Source: CAYLPU01 sp964385635
GTDB taxonomy: Bacteria; Chloroflexota; Anaerolineae; B4-G1
Direction of reading: 5' to 3'
NCBI GenBank assembly: GCA_964385635.1
Contig: CAYLPU010000037.1
Coordinates: forward strand, 1-44,143
Length of the DNA stretch: 44,143 bases
The position numbers and the translations under genes were made by a program. The number at the start of each line of letters is the position of its first letter. The first letter of the stretch is position 1. This document shows, one piece after another, positions 7,940 to 15,864 of the stretch. Below the pieces are notes generated by a model. It was given only the letters and a program-made list of their open reading frames with translations, did not search any database and was not told the DNA's origin.

Positions 7940-9068
7940 GCGGCTGCTCTTTCTATTCTCCGATACAGGTGGTGGACATCGCAGCGCGGCGTACGCAGTC
8001 GCCGAGACGCTGCGGGCCTTCCACGGTGAGAAGGCCCGAATCGAACTGGTGGACGCTTTGGCCAACTATGCGCCCTGGCCACTCAACCACCTGGGCAATA
8101 TCTATCCCTACATGGTCCGGCTGAGAGGGTGGCCCTGGGCTGCTGGCTATCATTTGTCTGATGGACCACGCCGGATCGTGCCGCTCACAGGGGATTGGTG
8201 GCCGCCAGTACGCGCGGCCACGTTTCGGCTCCTGCGCGACCATCCGGCCGACGCCATCGTTTGCTGCCACCCCATCCCCAACCATCCGATCTTGCGAACC
8301 CTGACCAAGACCAACCTCCCTGTGATCACCCTGGTGACCGATCTGATTGCCGCCCACTCTTTTTGGTTCGCACCGGGGGTAACACGCTGTCTCGTGCCGA
8401 CTGAGGGGGCGCGCCGGCGCGCACTGGCCTGTGGGATACCCGCAGAACGCGCTCTGACAACCGGCCTGCCGGTGAGCCCGCGCTTCGTCGTGGCCGCGCA
8501 GGAAGACCCCCTCGCCGTGCGACGGCGGCTGGGGTTGGAACCAGACCTGCCCGTGGTGCTCCTGGCGAGCGGAGCAGAGGGCATGGGGTCGTTGCATCGC
8601 ATAAGCAGAGCAGTGGCAGATAGCGGCATACAGGCTCAGTTGGTAGTGATCACGGGGCACAACGAGCGGCTGCGGACCAGGCTCACCGCCGAGACGTGGC
8701 CGCTGCCCGTGCGGGTGGAGGGCTTCGTGCACAACGTGCACGAGTGGATGCGGGCGGCGGACCTGCTGGTGACCAAGGCCGGCCCCAGCACCGTTAGCGA
8801 GGCACTGGTGATGGGGTTACCGATGGTGCTGAGTGGCGCGCTGCCGGGTCAGGAACGACCTACCGTGGACTACATTGTGCGGGCCAACGCGGGGACCTGG
8901 GCGCCGACACCTAGACAGGTGGTGGCGGCGGTGCGAGAACTACTGGACGCTGGCAACCCACGGCTGGCACAGATGGCGGCCAACGCCCGGTCGTTAGCCC
9001 AACCAGACGCTGCCCGGCGCGTGGCCGAGATCGTGTGGGCCGTTGCCAACGGAGAGTTGGCGCAATAG
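7923..9068 (+). CDS. Glycolipid glycosyltransferase (MGDG synthase/UgtP-like)
   Basis: A 381-residue GT-B fold protein. The N-terminus LFLFSDTGGGHRSAA (9-23) is the acceptor-binding motif of the MGDG synthase family, in which such enzymes transfer glucose or galactose from UDP-sugar to diacylglycerol at the inner membrane face. The donor-binding C-terminal half has VEGFVHNVHEWMRAADLLVT and KAGPSTVSEALVMGLPMV, the usual nucleotide-sugar motif. There is no signal peptide; peripheral membrane binding is likely. GTG start at 7923 inside the end of the DUF951 gene. The sugar specificity cannot be decided from sequence. Confidence 0.85.
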   Translation: MNRRARRLLFLFSDTGGGHRSAAYAVAETLRAFHGEKARIELVDALANYAPWPLNHLGNIYPYMVRLRGWPWAAGYHLSDGPRRIVPLTGDWWPPVRAATFRLLRDHPADAIVCCHPIPNHPILRTLTKTNLPVITLVTDLIAAHSFWFAPGVTRCLVPTEGARRRALACGIPAERALTTGLPVSPRFVVAAQEDPLAVRRRLGLEPDLPVVLLASGAEGMGSLHRISRAVADSGIQAQLVVITGHNERLRTRLTAETWPLPVRVEGFVHNVHEWMRAADLLVTKAGPSTVSEALVMGLPMVLSGALPGQERPTVDYIVRANAGTWAPTPRQVVAAVRELLDAGNPRLAQMAANARSLAQPDAARRVAEIVWAVANGELAQ

Positions 9069-9085
9069 CCAACTTGTGTTAGAAT
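9057..9085 (+). promoter_or_regulatory. Promoter of the small membrane protein gene
   Basis: TTGGCG (9057-9062, inside the end of the glycosyltransferase gene), 17 bp, TAGAAT (9080-9085). Confidence 0.6.
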
Positions 9086-9107
9086 CTTGGTTACAACTCA
9101 GCCTGTT

Positions 9108-9145
9108 CCAGACCTGACAGGTTTCGGAAAACCTGTCAGGTCTGG
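9108..9145. repeat. Perfect inverted repeat with CGGA tetraloop, ACCTGACAGGT family, copy 1
   Basis: Two 17-nt arms (9108-9124 and 9129-9145) are exact reverse complements around CGGA. Each arm also contains the odd-centred palindrome ACCTGACAGGT. It lies in the leader between the predicted promoter and the ribosome binding site of the next gene. Related copies: 12786-12881 and 17840-17876. Confidence 0.85.
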
Positions 9146-9194
9146 CCGTACACTTGAGCGCCCAATCTCACCATTACGTCTCAGGAGGCAATTT

Positions 9195-9599
9195 ATGGAA
9201 AAGAAGTTCAAAGTCCTACGCTTCATCGGCACCATCTGGAAGATACTGGCCTGGATCGTGCTCATCGTCGGTATCCTCTCCTCAATCGGCGTACTGCTGA
9301 TGAGCATCCTTGGAGGAGGGTTGCTGAGTCAGTTGGGCCAGGAATATGGTCAGATGCCCGACGCCTCATGGTTCTTCGGCACAGTGGGAGGCGTCGTCGC
9401 ATTCATCGTCTCGCTGATCGTCACGATTATCTACTTCCTGATGCTATACGCCGTCGGCGAACTCATCTACCTGCTGCTCGCCATTGAGGAAAACACTCGC
9501 TCGGCGAACCAGTGGATGCAAGCGCCCCCTGCACCGCCAGCCTATCCGGCGGCACCGCCGGCCTATTCTCCTCCACCCCCGCCAGTACCGCAGGTCTGA
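9195..9599 (+). CDS. Small membrane protein with proline-rich tail (DUF4282-like)
   Basis: A 134-residue protein starting at ATG 9195 with AGGAGG seven bases before it. Two membrane helices are clear, at about residues 13-40 and 64-92; a short charged segment (EENTRSANQ) and a Pro/Ala-rich cytoplasmic tail (about 105-134) follow. The layout, ending the second helix with an E-L-I-x-L-L-x-I-E-E-N-T-R pattern, resembles the DUF4282 family, but this is tentative. The function is unknown. It stands alone behind its own promoter and a perfect hairpin in the leader. Confidence 0.75.
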   Translation: MEKKFKVLRFIGTIWKILAWIVLIVGILSSIGVLLMSILGGGLLSQLGQEYGQMPDASWFFGTVGGVVAFIVSLIVTIIYFLMLYAVGELIYLLLAIEENTRSANQWMQAPPAPPAYPAAPPAYSPPPPPVPQV

Positions 9600-9611
9600 A
9601 AACCCGGAAGA

Positions 9612-9642
9612 CCACAGCCCCGGTCAGAGACCGGGGCTGTGG
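9612..9642. terminator. Strong hairpin between convergent genes
   Basis: Thirteen-base perfect stem (9612-9624 with 9630-9642) and a CAGAG loop, between the membrane protein gene and the purA stop. There is no T-run on either side; it probably still serves both strands. Confidence 0.65.
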
Positions 9643-9659
9643 CCGTTCGCCTCAGACAG

Positions 9660-10964
9660 TCACACAATCGCCTGTTCCCGCTCGGGTCCCACGCCGATAA
9701 ACGTCACCGGCACGCCGACCCACTCCTCTACCCGCGCCACGTACTCACGCGCGGCATAAGGCAGGTCCTCACGGCTGCGCACCTTGCTGATGTCCGCCGC
9801 CCAGCCGGGCAGTTCCTCGTAGACCGGTTCCCACTGAGACAGTGCCTCAAGACCAAACTCGGCCGGGAAATGATCGGTGCGCTCCTTTCGACCACGCTCA
9901 GGGCAGGCTCCATCCCGCTCGTAGGCCACCGCCACCTGGAGCCGCTCCAGCCCGCTCAACACATCCAGTTTGGTCAGCGCCAACTCATCCAGACCATTGA
10001 CCCGAGCAGCATAGCGCAGAATGACGACATCAAGCCAGCCGCATCTCCGCGGACGTCCCGTCGTCGTCCCGTACTCGCCGCCGACCTCCCGTATCCGGTC
10101 GCCGACCTCGTCCAGCAGTTCCGTCGGAAATGGGCCTGCTCCCACCCGGGTGGTGTAGGCCTTGGCGACGCCGATGACGCGAGAGACGTGCCGGGGTCCG
10201 AAACCCAGCCCGGTCAGCGCGCCACCAGCCACAGTCGAGGAACTGGTGACGTAAGGGTAGGAGCCATGATCCAGATCCAGCAGCAACCCCTGGGCTGCCT
10301 CGCAGAGCAGAGTCTTGCCAGCCGCCAGCACCTGTCCCACCAGGGCCGACCCATCGACAAGATGAGGGGCCAGCCGCTGGGCGTAAGCACAGTACTCGGC
10401 CGCGACCTGCTCCGGCGAGAGCGTTTGCGCGCCGTACTGCTCCCGCAGGCGACTGTTGTGAGCCCGAACGCGCTCGGCCACGCGCTCGGCGAAGTGTTCC
10501 GGTCTGGCCATGTCACCCGCGCGCAGGTTGACGCGGGCTGCCTTGTCGGCGTAGGCAGGACCGATACCCCGCCGCGTCGTCCCGATGGCCCCTCGCCCGC
10601 GGGTCTCCTCCCGTGCTCCGTCGAGGGCACGATGAGTGGGCAAGATCATGTGAGCAGCCGCGCTCAACTTCAGCCTCGACGGCCCCACGTCCACGCCAAG
10701 CGCCGCCAATTCGTCCATCTCCGCCACCAGTCGCTCCGGGTTGACCACCACTCCCGCTCCGATGAGGCAAATAGCGGCTGGATGGAGAACCCCTGAGGGC
10801 ACCAGATGCAGTTTAAGCGTGTGTCCCTGAGCGATTACCGTATGACCGGCATTGTCGCCACCGTTGAAACGGGCGACGAGTTGGGCCTCGCGTGCCAACC
10901 AGTCCACCACGCGCCCTTTTCCCTCATCGCCCCACTGAGTACCCACCAGAATGATCGCAGGCAT
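9660..10964 (-). CDS. purA: Adenylosuccinate synthetase
   Basis: Joins IMP and aspartate using GTP to form adenylosuccinate, the first committed step to AMP. The 434-residue protein starts MPAIILVGTQWGDEGKG; GDEGKG is at 12-17 (catalytic Asp13) and the second catalytic residue, His41, is in NGGDNAGHT. Other family blocks are GIGPAYADKAAR, the TRVGAGPFPTE region and TTTGRPRRCGWLD. Start: ATG 10964 behind AGGAGG. In a surface loop near the C-terminus (about residues 353-359) the gene contains an in-frame copy of a common dispersed repeat resembling CTTCGACTACGCTCAGG. It has its own strong promoter and a hairpin leader. Confidence 0.96.
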   Translation of the reverse strand: MPAIILVGTQWGDEGKGRVVDWLAREAQLVARFNGGDNAGHTVIAQGHTLKLHLVPSGVLHPAAICLIGAGVVVNPERLVAEMDELAALGVDVGPSRLKLSAAAHMILPTHRALDGAREETRGRGAIGTTRRGIGPAYADKAARVNLRAGDMARPEHFAERVAERVRAHNSRLREQYGAQTLSPEQVAAEYCAYAQRLAPHLVDGSALVGQVLAAGKTLLCEAAQGLLLDLDHGSYPYVTSSSTVAGGALTGLGFGPRHVSRVIGVAKAYTTRVGAGPFPTELLDEVGDRIREVGGEYGTTTGRPRRCGWLDVVILRYAARVNGLDELALTKLDVLSGLERLQVAVAYERDGACPERGRKERTDHFPAEFGLEALSQWEPVYEELPGWAADISKVRSREDLPYAAREYVARVEEWVGVPVTFIGVGPEREQAIV

Positions 10965-11013
10965 TGAGATTCCTCCTAACACGGTCCCCTGGCACAGCAA
11001 ACTGACGCAACAT

Positions 11014-11043
11014 AAGGCGGTGCGGGGCAACCGGCACCGCCTT
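11014..11043 (-). promoter_or_regulatory. Hairpin in the purA leader
   Basis: Perfect 10-bp stem AAGGCGGTGC/GCACCGCCTT near the predicted 5' end of the purA transcript. There is no T-run, so it may be a stabilising 5' structure or a protein site rather than a terminator. Confidence 0.5.
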
Positions 11044-11051
11044 CCCTACCC

Positions 11052-11080
11052 ATCATACACGAGAGTAGGATGGGTGTCAA
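11052..11080 (-). promoter_or_regulatory. Promoter of purA
   Basis: On the minus strand: TTGACA (11080-11075), 17 bp, TATGAT (11057-11052). An inverted repeat CCCATC/GATGGG spans the spacer and the -10 box and could be an operator. Confidence 0.75.
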
Positions 11081-11183
11081 CTGACGAAAGGCATACAGAG
11101 GCAAAGCAAGAGAAAGATTCGCGCAACCAGGCGAAGGCTGACGTGTTTTAATTCGTGTCAACCTTGTTGAAGAGGAGATGAAC

Positions 11184-11801
11184 ATGACGATCTTCCTAGG
11201 CATAGCCGTGGTCGTAAGCGCTTACCTGTTGGGCTCGATCCCGGTGGGTCTGCTGGCAGTGCGCGCGACGACGGGAAAAGACGTGCGTGAGGTCGGCAGC
11301 GGGCGCACTGGCGGCACCAATGTCCTGCGGGTCGCCGGGCCCTGGGCAGCACTGCTGACGGCATTGGGCGATGGCGCGAAAGGGCTGTTGGCCGTGTGGC
11401 TGGCGCGGACCCTAGTGAGGGCACCAGTGGTCGAGGCGTTAGCCGGCCTGTCGGCCGTGATCGGCCACAACTACTCAATCTTCATCGGCTTCAAGGGCGG
11501 TGCCGGGACCGGGACCACCATCGGCGGGGCCATCGGCCTATGGCCCTGGAATGGGGCCATTCTGATAGGCACGGGCGCGGCGGTGATCACAGCCACGAGA
11601 CATGCCTCGCTGGGCTCCATAACCGTTGCGCTGCTGCTCCCAATCATCCTCGCGCTGCGGGGGTGGTCAGGAGATGCGCCGTGGGCCTACCTGATCCACG
11701 GACTGGGCACAGCGGCACTGACGCTGTGGGCGCTGCGGCCCAACATCCGACGGCTACTAGAGGGACGCGAGCGGCGGGTGACGTTGCGCAAGAAGGTGTA
11801 A
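11184..11801 (+). CDS. plsY: Glycerol-3-phosphate acyltransferase PlsY
   Basis: An integral membrane acyltransferase that makes lysophosphatidate from acyl-phosphate and glycerol-3-phosphate. The 205-residue protein has the three PlsY loop motifs in variant form: GSIPVG near the N-terminus, GSGRTGGTNVLR (usually GSGNxGATN) and GHNYSIFIGFKGGAGTGTT (usually GHxxPxFxxFKGGKGVAT). About six hydrophobic helices are present. Two starts are possible, ATG 11178 touching GAGGAG and ATG 11184 at a proper spacing; I chose the second. The Lys-to-Ala change after FKGG and the GGTN variant deserve a comparison with close relatives. Confidence 0.87.
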   Translation: MTIFLGIAVVVSAYLLGSIPVGLLAVRATTGKDVREVGSGRTGGTNVLRVAGPWAALLTALGDGAKGLLAVWLARTLVRAPVVEALAGLSAVIGHNYSIFIGFKGGAGTGTTIGGAIGLWPWNGAILIGTGAAVITATRHASLGSITVALLLPIILALRGWSGDAPWAYLIHGLGTAALTLWALRPNIRRLLEGRERRVTLRKKV

Positions 11802-11817
11802 GTGCACAGGTTGGGCG

Positions 11818-12669
11818 CTAGCCTGGGGGCACCGCCAGAACACCAATGACCCCACCAGCACCAGCGTGGCAGGCCAGCACCGCCCCTGTCTCTCGCACCC
11901 AGATGCGCTCTCTGGGGAAACCGATGCGCTCCGCCAGCCGCTCAGCCATCTTCTCCGCTATTTCCTGCCTGCGCGTGTGTACCACCGCCAGGTGTTCCAA
12001 TGGCCCTAGCCGTTCGACCAGATTCAGCACACGCTTGAGGCTGCCCTGAAACGAGCGGGCCGCGCCCAGCAGCCGCAGTTGCCCCTCCACCACGTTGATG
12101 ATGGTCTTGATGTTGAGCGCCCGCGCCATCCGGTCTGCGACGGCGATGAAACCGTCGGCCCGCCCCCCGCGTCGCAGGTTCTCCAGCGTGTCCAGCACGA
12201 TCGTCAAACGCATCCGCGCCCGCATGTCCTCCAGCAGCGCGAGAATCTCCTGCATCGAACATCCAGCCCGCGCAGCCTGAGCCGCCGCCAGCGCCTGTAA
12301 CCCCAGCCCCAGCGAAAGCGAAAGTGAGTCGAAGACTCTCACCGCATCGCCGAAGCGTTGGGCGGCCAGGCGGGCCGCGTTGAACGTGCCGCTGTGCTTG
12401 CCGGTGATCGTCAGGCACAGCACCTGCTTCCCTTGTGCGACCAACCGCTCGAAACGTTCCTCGAACGTGCCGACCGAGGGCTGGGAGGTCTGAGGATGGT
12501 GTGGACCGGCGGCCTTCTCCCAGAACTCCGTCACGGACAACTCCCCGTCCTGGTACACCTCTGGCCCAAAGCGGACGATGAGCGGCACCACCACGATCTT
12601 GAAGCGCTCCACCAGCCGTCGCGGAAGGTCGCAACTGCTATCAGTCACGATTCGTACAGTCTGTTTCAT
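11818..12669 (-). CDS. DegV family fatty-acid-binding protein
   Basis: A 283-residue DegV protein. Such proteins bind fatty acids and, in Firmicutes, act as FakB for the fatty acid kinase. The family start VRIVTDSSCDLP is present, followed by YQDGELSVTEFWE, TSQPSVGTF and LCLTITGKHSGTFNAA, which line the lipid pocket. No FakA-type kinase gene is in the window. ATG start behind a G-rich ribosome binding site. It converges on plsY, another phospholipid gene; a functional link is possible but only inferred. Confidence 0.9.
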   Translation of the reverse strand: MKQTVRIVTDSSCDLPRRLVERFKIVVVPLIVRFGPEVYQDGELSVTEFWEKAAGPHHPQTSQPSVGTFEERFERLVAQGKQVLCLTITGKHSGTFNAARLAAQRFGDAVRVFDSLSLSLGLGLQALAAAQAARAGCSMQEILALLEDMRARMRLTIVLDTLENLRRGGRADGFIAVADRMARALNIKTIINVVEGQLRLLGAARSFQGSLKRVLNLVERLGPLEHLAVVHTRRQEIAEKMAERLAERIGFPRERIWVRETGAVLACHAGAGGVIGVLAVPPG

Positions 12670-12708
12670 TTCGGTCCCCCCCTTTTACTCAACACTTGGC
12701 ATGTCGCA

Positions 12709-12737
12709 ATTGTACCCTGTCCCGGCAGAAGGGCAAA
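12709..12737 (-). promoter_or_regulatory. Promoter of the DegV gene
   Basis: On the minus strand: TTTGCC (12737-12732), 17 bp, TACAAT (12714-12709). Confidence 0.6.
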
Positions 12738-12753
12738 CGAATGCTCTTCAATT

Positions 12754-12781
12754 TTGGAACAGCCTGTTAATATGATATAAT
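12754..12781 (+). promoter_or_regulatory. Upstream promoter of the GCS2-type ligase gene
   Basis: TTGGAA (12754-12759), 16 bp, TATAAT (12776-12781). Back to back with the DegV promoter. Confidence 0.6.
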
Positions 12782-12785
12782 GACA

Positions 12786-12881
12786 AGACCCGACAGGTTT
12801 AGCAATTCATGGTCAATTGCTGTTAATTTGCCCCTAATGCGCCTCATATCTCACGCGCACTTACCAAAACCTGTCAGGTCT
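12786..12881. repeat. ACCTGACAGGT-family inverted pair, copy 2, opened by 66 bp
   Basis: AGACCCGACAGGTTT (12786-12800) and AAACCTGTCAGGTCT (12867-12881) are complementary with one mismatch but are separated by 66 bp. The right arm lies in the spacer of the second promoter (12861-12890). The insert holds its own AGCAATT/AATTGCT pair. Confidence 0.75.
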
Positions 12882-12890
12882 GGATATAAT
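12861..12890 (+). promoter_or_regulatory. Downstream promoter of the GCS2-type ligase gene
   Basis: TTACCA, 18 bp, TATAAT (12885-12890). The expected start of transcription is about 9 bp before the ATG, so the mRNA would be almost leaderless. Confidence 0.55.
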
Positions 12891-12905
12891 CGAGTGCTGG
12901 TATAT

Positions 12906-14012
12906 ATGATAACCCCATCACTCACAATTGGTATCGAAGAGGAATACCAGATCATTGACCCCGCCACGCGGGAGTTGCGCTCCTATGTGCAACGGTTCCT
13001 CGAGCATGGTCAGACTGTGCTGCCCGATCAGATCCGGCCCGAGTTCCTGCAGTCACAGGTGGAGGCGGGCACCCGCATCTGCCACGACATCCAGGTAGCG
13101 CGCCGTGAACTGGTCCACATGCGGCGCTCAATCTGGGAACTGGCCGAAAGCGAGGGATTGTGGGTGGCGGCGGCAGGCACACACCCTTTCTCCTCCTGGG
13201 CGCGCCAGGAAGTCTCCCCCTTTGGCCGCTACCCCGAACTGGCCCGCTTCCTCCAGGACGTGGGCCGGCGGCTCCTGATCTTCGGTATGCACGTCCACAT
13301 CGGCATTGAGGATCAGGAACTGCTCATCAATGTAATGAATCAGATACGCTACTTCCTACCCCACCTCCTCGCCCTCTCGACCAGTTCTCCCATCTGGCAC
13401 GGCCGTGATACAGGATTGAAGTCCTACCGCAGCGTCATTTTTGAGAGCCTGCCCCGCACCGGCATCCCCCCGCAATTCGGCTCCTACGCCGACTACCGCA
13501 GTTACGTGGACCTGCTGCTGGCGACGGGCAGCATCGAAGAGACAAGCCACATCTGGTGGGACGTGCGCCCCAGCGAGAAGTTCCCCACGTTGGAGGTGCG
13601 CATCCCCGACATGTGCACGCGCGTGGATGAGACACTGTGCCTGGCAGCACTGGTACAGGCCATCGTAGCCAAACTGGTGCGCTTGCGGCAGGCCAACCAG
13701 ACCTGGCGCATCTACCACAAACATCTGCTCGACGAGAACAAGTGGCGTGCGGTGCGCTACGGCATCACGGGGAAATTGATCGACTTCGGCAAGGTGAAGG
13801 AGATGCCGCTCGCGACGCTCATCGAAGAACTGCTGGCATGGGTGGACGATGTGGTGGACGAACTGGGAAGTCGGCGGGAGGTCGAATACGCCCACACCAT
13901 CCTGCAGCATGGTGCCAGCGCCGACCGCCAACTGGCCGTCTACCACCGGACAGGGGATTTCCGGGCCGTGGTGGACCAGGTGGTGGAGGAGACGCAAGAA
14001 GGACTCAAGTGA
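12906..14012 (+). CDS. Carboxylate-amine ligase, GCS2 (YbdK) type
   Basis: A 368-residue protein of glutamate-cysteine ligase family 2. It starts MITPSLTIGIEEEYQIID, with the family motif GIEEEYQ (metal and ATP site) at 9-15. Other family blocks are SQVEAGTRIC, GTHPFSSW, MHVHIGIED and TLEVRIPDMCT. E. coli YbdK has weak gamma-glutamylcysteine synthetase activity; the true substrate of this clade is not settled. There is no ribosome binding site before ATG 12906, but a TATAAT box ends 15 bp upstream, which suggests near-leaderless translation from that promoter. The longer in-frame version would begin within the upstream promoter box. Confidence 0.88.
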   Translation: MITPSLTIGIEEEYQIIDPATRELRSYVQRFLEHGQTVLPDQIRPEFLQSQVEAGTRICHDIQVARRELVHMRRSIWELAESEGLWVAAAGTHPFSSWARQEVSPFGRYPELARFLQDVGRRLLIFGMHVHIGIEDQELLINVMNQIRYFLPHLLALSTSSPIWHGRDTGLKSYRSVIFESLPRTGIPPQFGSYADYRSYVDLLLATGSIEETSHIWWDVRPSEKFPTLEVRIPDMCTRVDETLCLAALVQAIVAKLVRLRQANQTWRIYHKHLLDENKWRAVRYGITGKLIDFGKVKEMPLATLIEELLAWVDDVVDELGSRREVEYAHTILQHGASADRQLAVYHRTGDFRAVVDQVVEETQEGLK

Positions 14013-14037
14013 TTCTATAGTGCTCATCCCCACGCAA

Positions 14038-14066
14038 TTGACACTTCCCTGGCAGTATGCTATGCT
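14038..14066 (+). promoter_or_regulatory. Promoter of the M50 protease operon
   Basis: Perfect TTGACA (14038-14043), 17 bp, TATGCT (14061-14066). Confidence 0.65.
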
Positions 14067-14098
14067 ATGTACAAACAGCGTCTTCAGAAAGGCTCGTA

Positions 14099-15229
14099 AT
14101 GACCGGTATCAAACTGTTCACAGTGCGCGGCATCGAGATCAAGGTGCACATCACCTTTCCACTGGTCCTGGTGTGGGCCGCCGTGCAGTTCGGCTTCCTG
14201 AGCGAGGGGGGCTTCTCGCCCTCAGGAGCCGCCTTCGGCATCGTCGTCACGCTGCTACTGTTCGCCTGCGTCGTGATCCACGAACTGTCGCACAGTCTGA
14301 CGGCGACCCAAATGGGCTTCCCAGTGCGCGACATCGTCCTTCTGCCATTGGGCGGCGTCGCGCAGATGGAGCGCATACCCGAGCGGCCAACCCAGGAGTT
14401 CTTGATGGCCGTTGCCGGCCCTCTGAGCAACGTCGTCATCGCCGTGCTGTTGACCATAGCCGGCCTTCTCTTGCCCGTGGATTTGGGCCGTGGTTTATGG
14501 AAACTGCTGACGGACCCCACACACCTGAGCTGGAAGGACACTCTCCCCTACCTTATCATCACCAACCTGGGACTGGCCGTCTTCAACCTCATCCCCGCGT
14601 TTCCAATGGATGGCGGGCGGGTGCTGCGTGCGCTGCTGGCCACCGTGATGCCTCACGCCCGCGCCACAGCCCTGGCCGTCAGAGTGGGCCAGGGACTGGC
14701 CTGGGCGCTGGGGCTGATAGGACTGCTGACCAGTAACTTCTTGTGGATTCTCATCGCCATCTTCGTATACTCCGGGGCTGCCCAGGAAGGGCGAATGATC
14801 CACGTCAAGAATGTACTTCAGGGCCTGCGGGTAAGCCGGGCTTTCTCCCGCCGTGCTCTGGCCCTCTCCCCGGACGATCCGGTCAGCCACGCCGCCGATC
14901 TCACCCTCGAGAGTTTCCAGGCTGATTTCCCCGTCTGCGATGGGAGGCGAATCGTGGGCTTGCTCACGCACACCGACGTCATCCGAGCCCTCAAGCAGCG
15001 CCGACCAGAGACACCGGTGCGTGAGGTCATGCGAACAGAATTCCCCACCGTAGGTCTGGACGACGGGCTGTTTGAGGTCCATCGGCAGATGACAGAGGCA
15101 AGGCTTGACGCATTGCCTGTGATGGATGGGGAACAGTTTCTCGGTCTGCTCACCCGCCACGACGTGAACGAGGTCTACCAACTGCTCTCGGTCAGTCCAG
15201 AACTACTGACGCAAAGACGAGGCCCGTGA
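14099..15229 (+). CDS. Site-2 protease (M50) with C-terminal CBS pair
   Basis: A 376-residue membrane metalloprotease. The zinc motif HELSH is at 61-65 in a transmembrane helix and the third ligand region NLIPAFPMDGGR is at 163-174 (Asp171). About six hydrophobic helices fill residues 18-220. Two CBS domains follow (about 245-360), which in this family bind adenine nucleotides and may control access to the active site. Members cut membrane-bound anti-sigma factors or other substrates; none is nearby. Start: ATG 14099, 33 bp past the promoter; a longer version would begin inside the promoter. It overlaps the HD gene by 4 bp. Confidence 0.9.
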   Translation: MTGIKLFTVRGIEIKVHITFPLVLVWAAVQFGFLSEGGFSPSGAAFGIVVTLLLFACVVIHELSHSLTATQMGFPVRDIVLLPLGGVAQMERIPERPTQEFLMAVAGPLSNVVIAVLLTIAGLLLPVDLGRGLWKLLTDPTHLSWKDTLPYLIITNLGLAVFNLIPAFPMDGGRVLRALLATVMPHARATALAVRVGQGLAWALGLIGLLTSNFLWILIAIFVYSGAAQEGRMIHVKNVLQGLRVSRAFSRRALALSPDDPVSHAADLTLESFQADFPVCDGRRIVGLLTHTDVIRALKQRRPETPVREVMRTEFPTVGLDDGLFEVHRQMTEARLDALPVMDGEQFLGLLTRHDVNEVYQLLSVSPELLTQRRGP

Positions 15230-15855
15230 TCACCATCGCTGAGGCACGACGCTACTACGAGGGGGCCGACGCAGTACATGACTTTGACCACGTACTGCGA
15301 GTGCTAACGCTGGCAGAACGCATCGGGCAGGCGGAGGGAGCCGACCCGGAGACCGTGCGGGCAGCGGTGTTGCTGCACGATGTGGAGCGGGAACAAGCCG
15401 AGGCGGATGGACTCGATCACGCCGCCTTCGCCGCCAACCGGGCGCGGGAGATTCTGGCCAGACAGCCGCCCACGAAGGTAGAGGCCATAGCCCATGCCAT
15501 CGCCGCCCATCGCTTCCGCACCGGCCCGGAACCGGACACGTTGGAGGCGCGCGTGCTCTTCGACGCCGACAAACTGGACGCCATCGGCGCAGTGGGGATC
15601 GCACGTGCCTTCGCCTACGGCGGTGCCCACGGGCAGCGGCTGTGGGCTCCCGTCGAGACCGTGGACGTGGCCCGATGGGCAGAAGAAGGAGACGACCCCA
15701 GGACACACACACCGGTGCACGAGTTCGTCGTCAAATTATCCCACCTCAAGGAACGGCTCTTCACCCCCACCGGCCGCTCTATCGCCGAGGAGCGCCACGC
15801 TTACATGGTCGCCTTCTTTGAGCGTCTGGCGGCCGAAGTTCAGGGCTTCAAATAG
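15226..15855 (+). CDS. HD-domain phosphohydrolase
   Basis: A 209-residue HD-superfamily protein. Metal ligands are visible: His22 in HDFDHVLRV, His51-Asp52 in LLHDVERE, and Asp114 within VLFDADKLDAIGAVG. The layout matches YedJ-type HD hydrolases acting on small phosphate esters or nucleotides; the substrate is unknown. GTG start at 15226 overlaps the protease stop (GTGA), so translation is coupled. The chromate-transporter gene follows after 9 bp. Confidence 0.87.
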   Translation: MITIAEARRYYEGADAVHDFDHVLRVLTLAERIGQAEGADPETVRAAVLLHDVEREQAEADGLDHAAFAANRAREILARQPPTKVEAIAHAIAAHRFRTGPEPDTLEARVLFDADKLDAIGAVGIARAFAYGGAHGQRLWAPVETVDVARWAEEGDDPRTHTPVHEFVVKLSHLKERLFTPTGRSIAEERHAYMVAFFERLAAEVQGFK

Positions 15856-15864
15856 GAGAAAACG

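Noticed and set aside
9660..11030. Longer PurA with 22 extra residues
   Set aside because: AGGAGG stands before ATG 10964, and the extension would run into the leader hairpin region.
12780..12905. 42-residue N-terminal extension of the GCS2-type ligase
   Set aside because: It starts in a TATAAT box and runs through a repeat; the family begins at ATG 12906.
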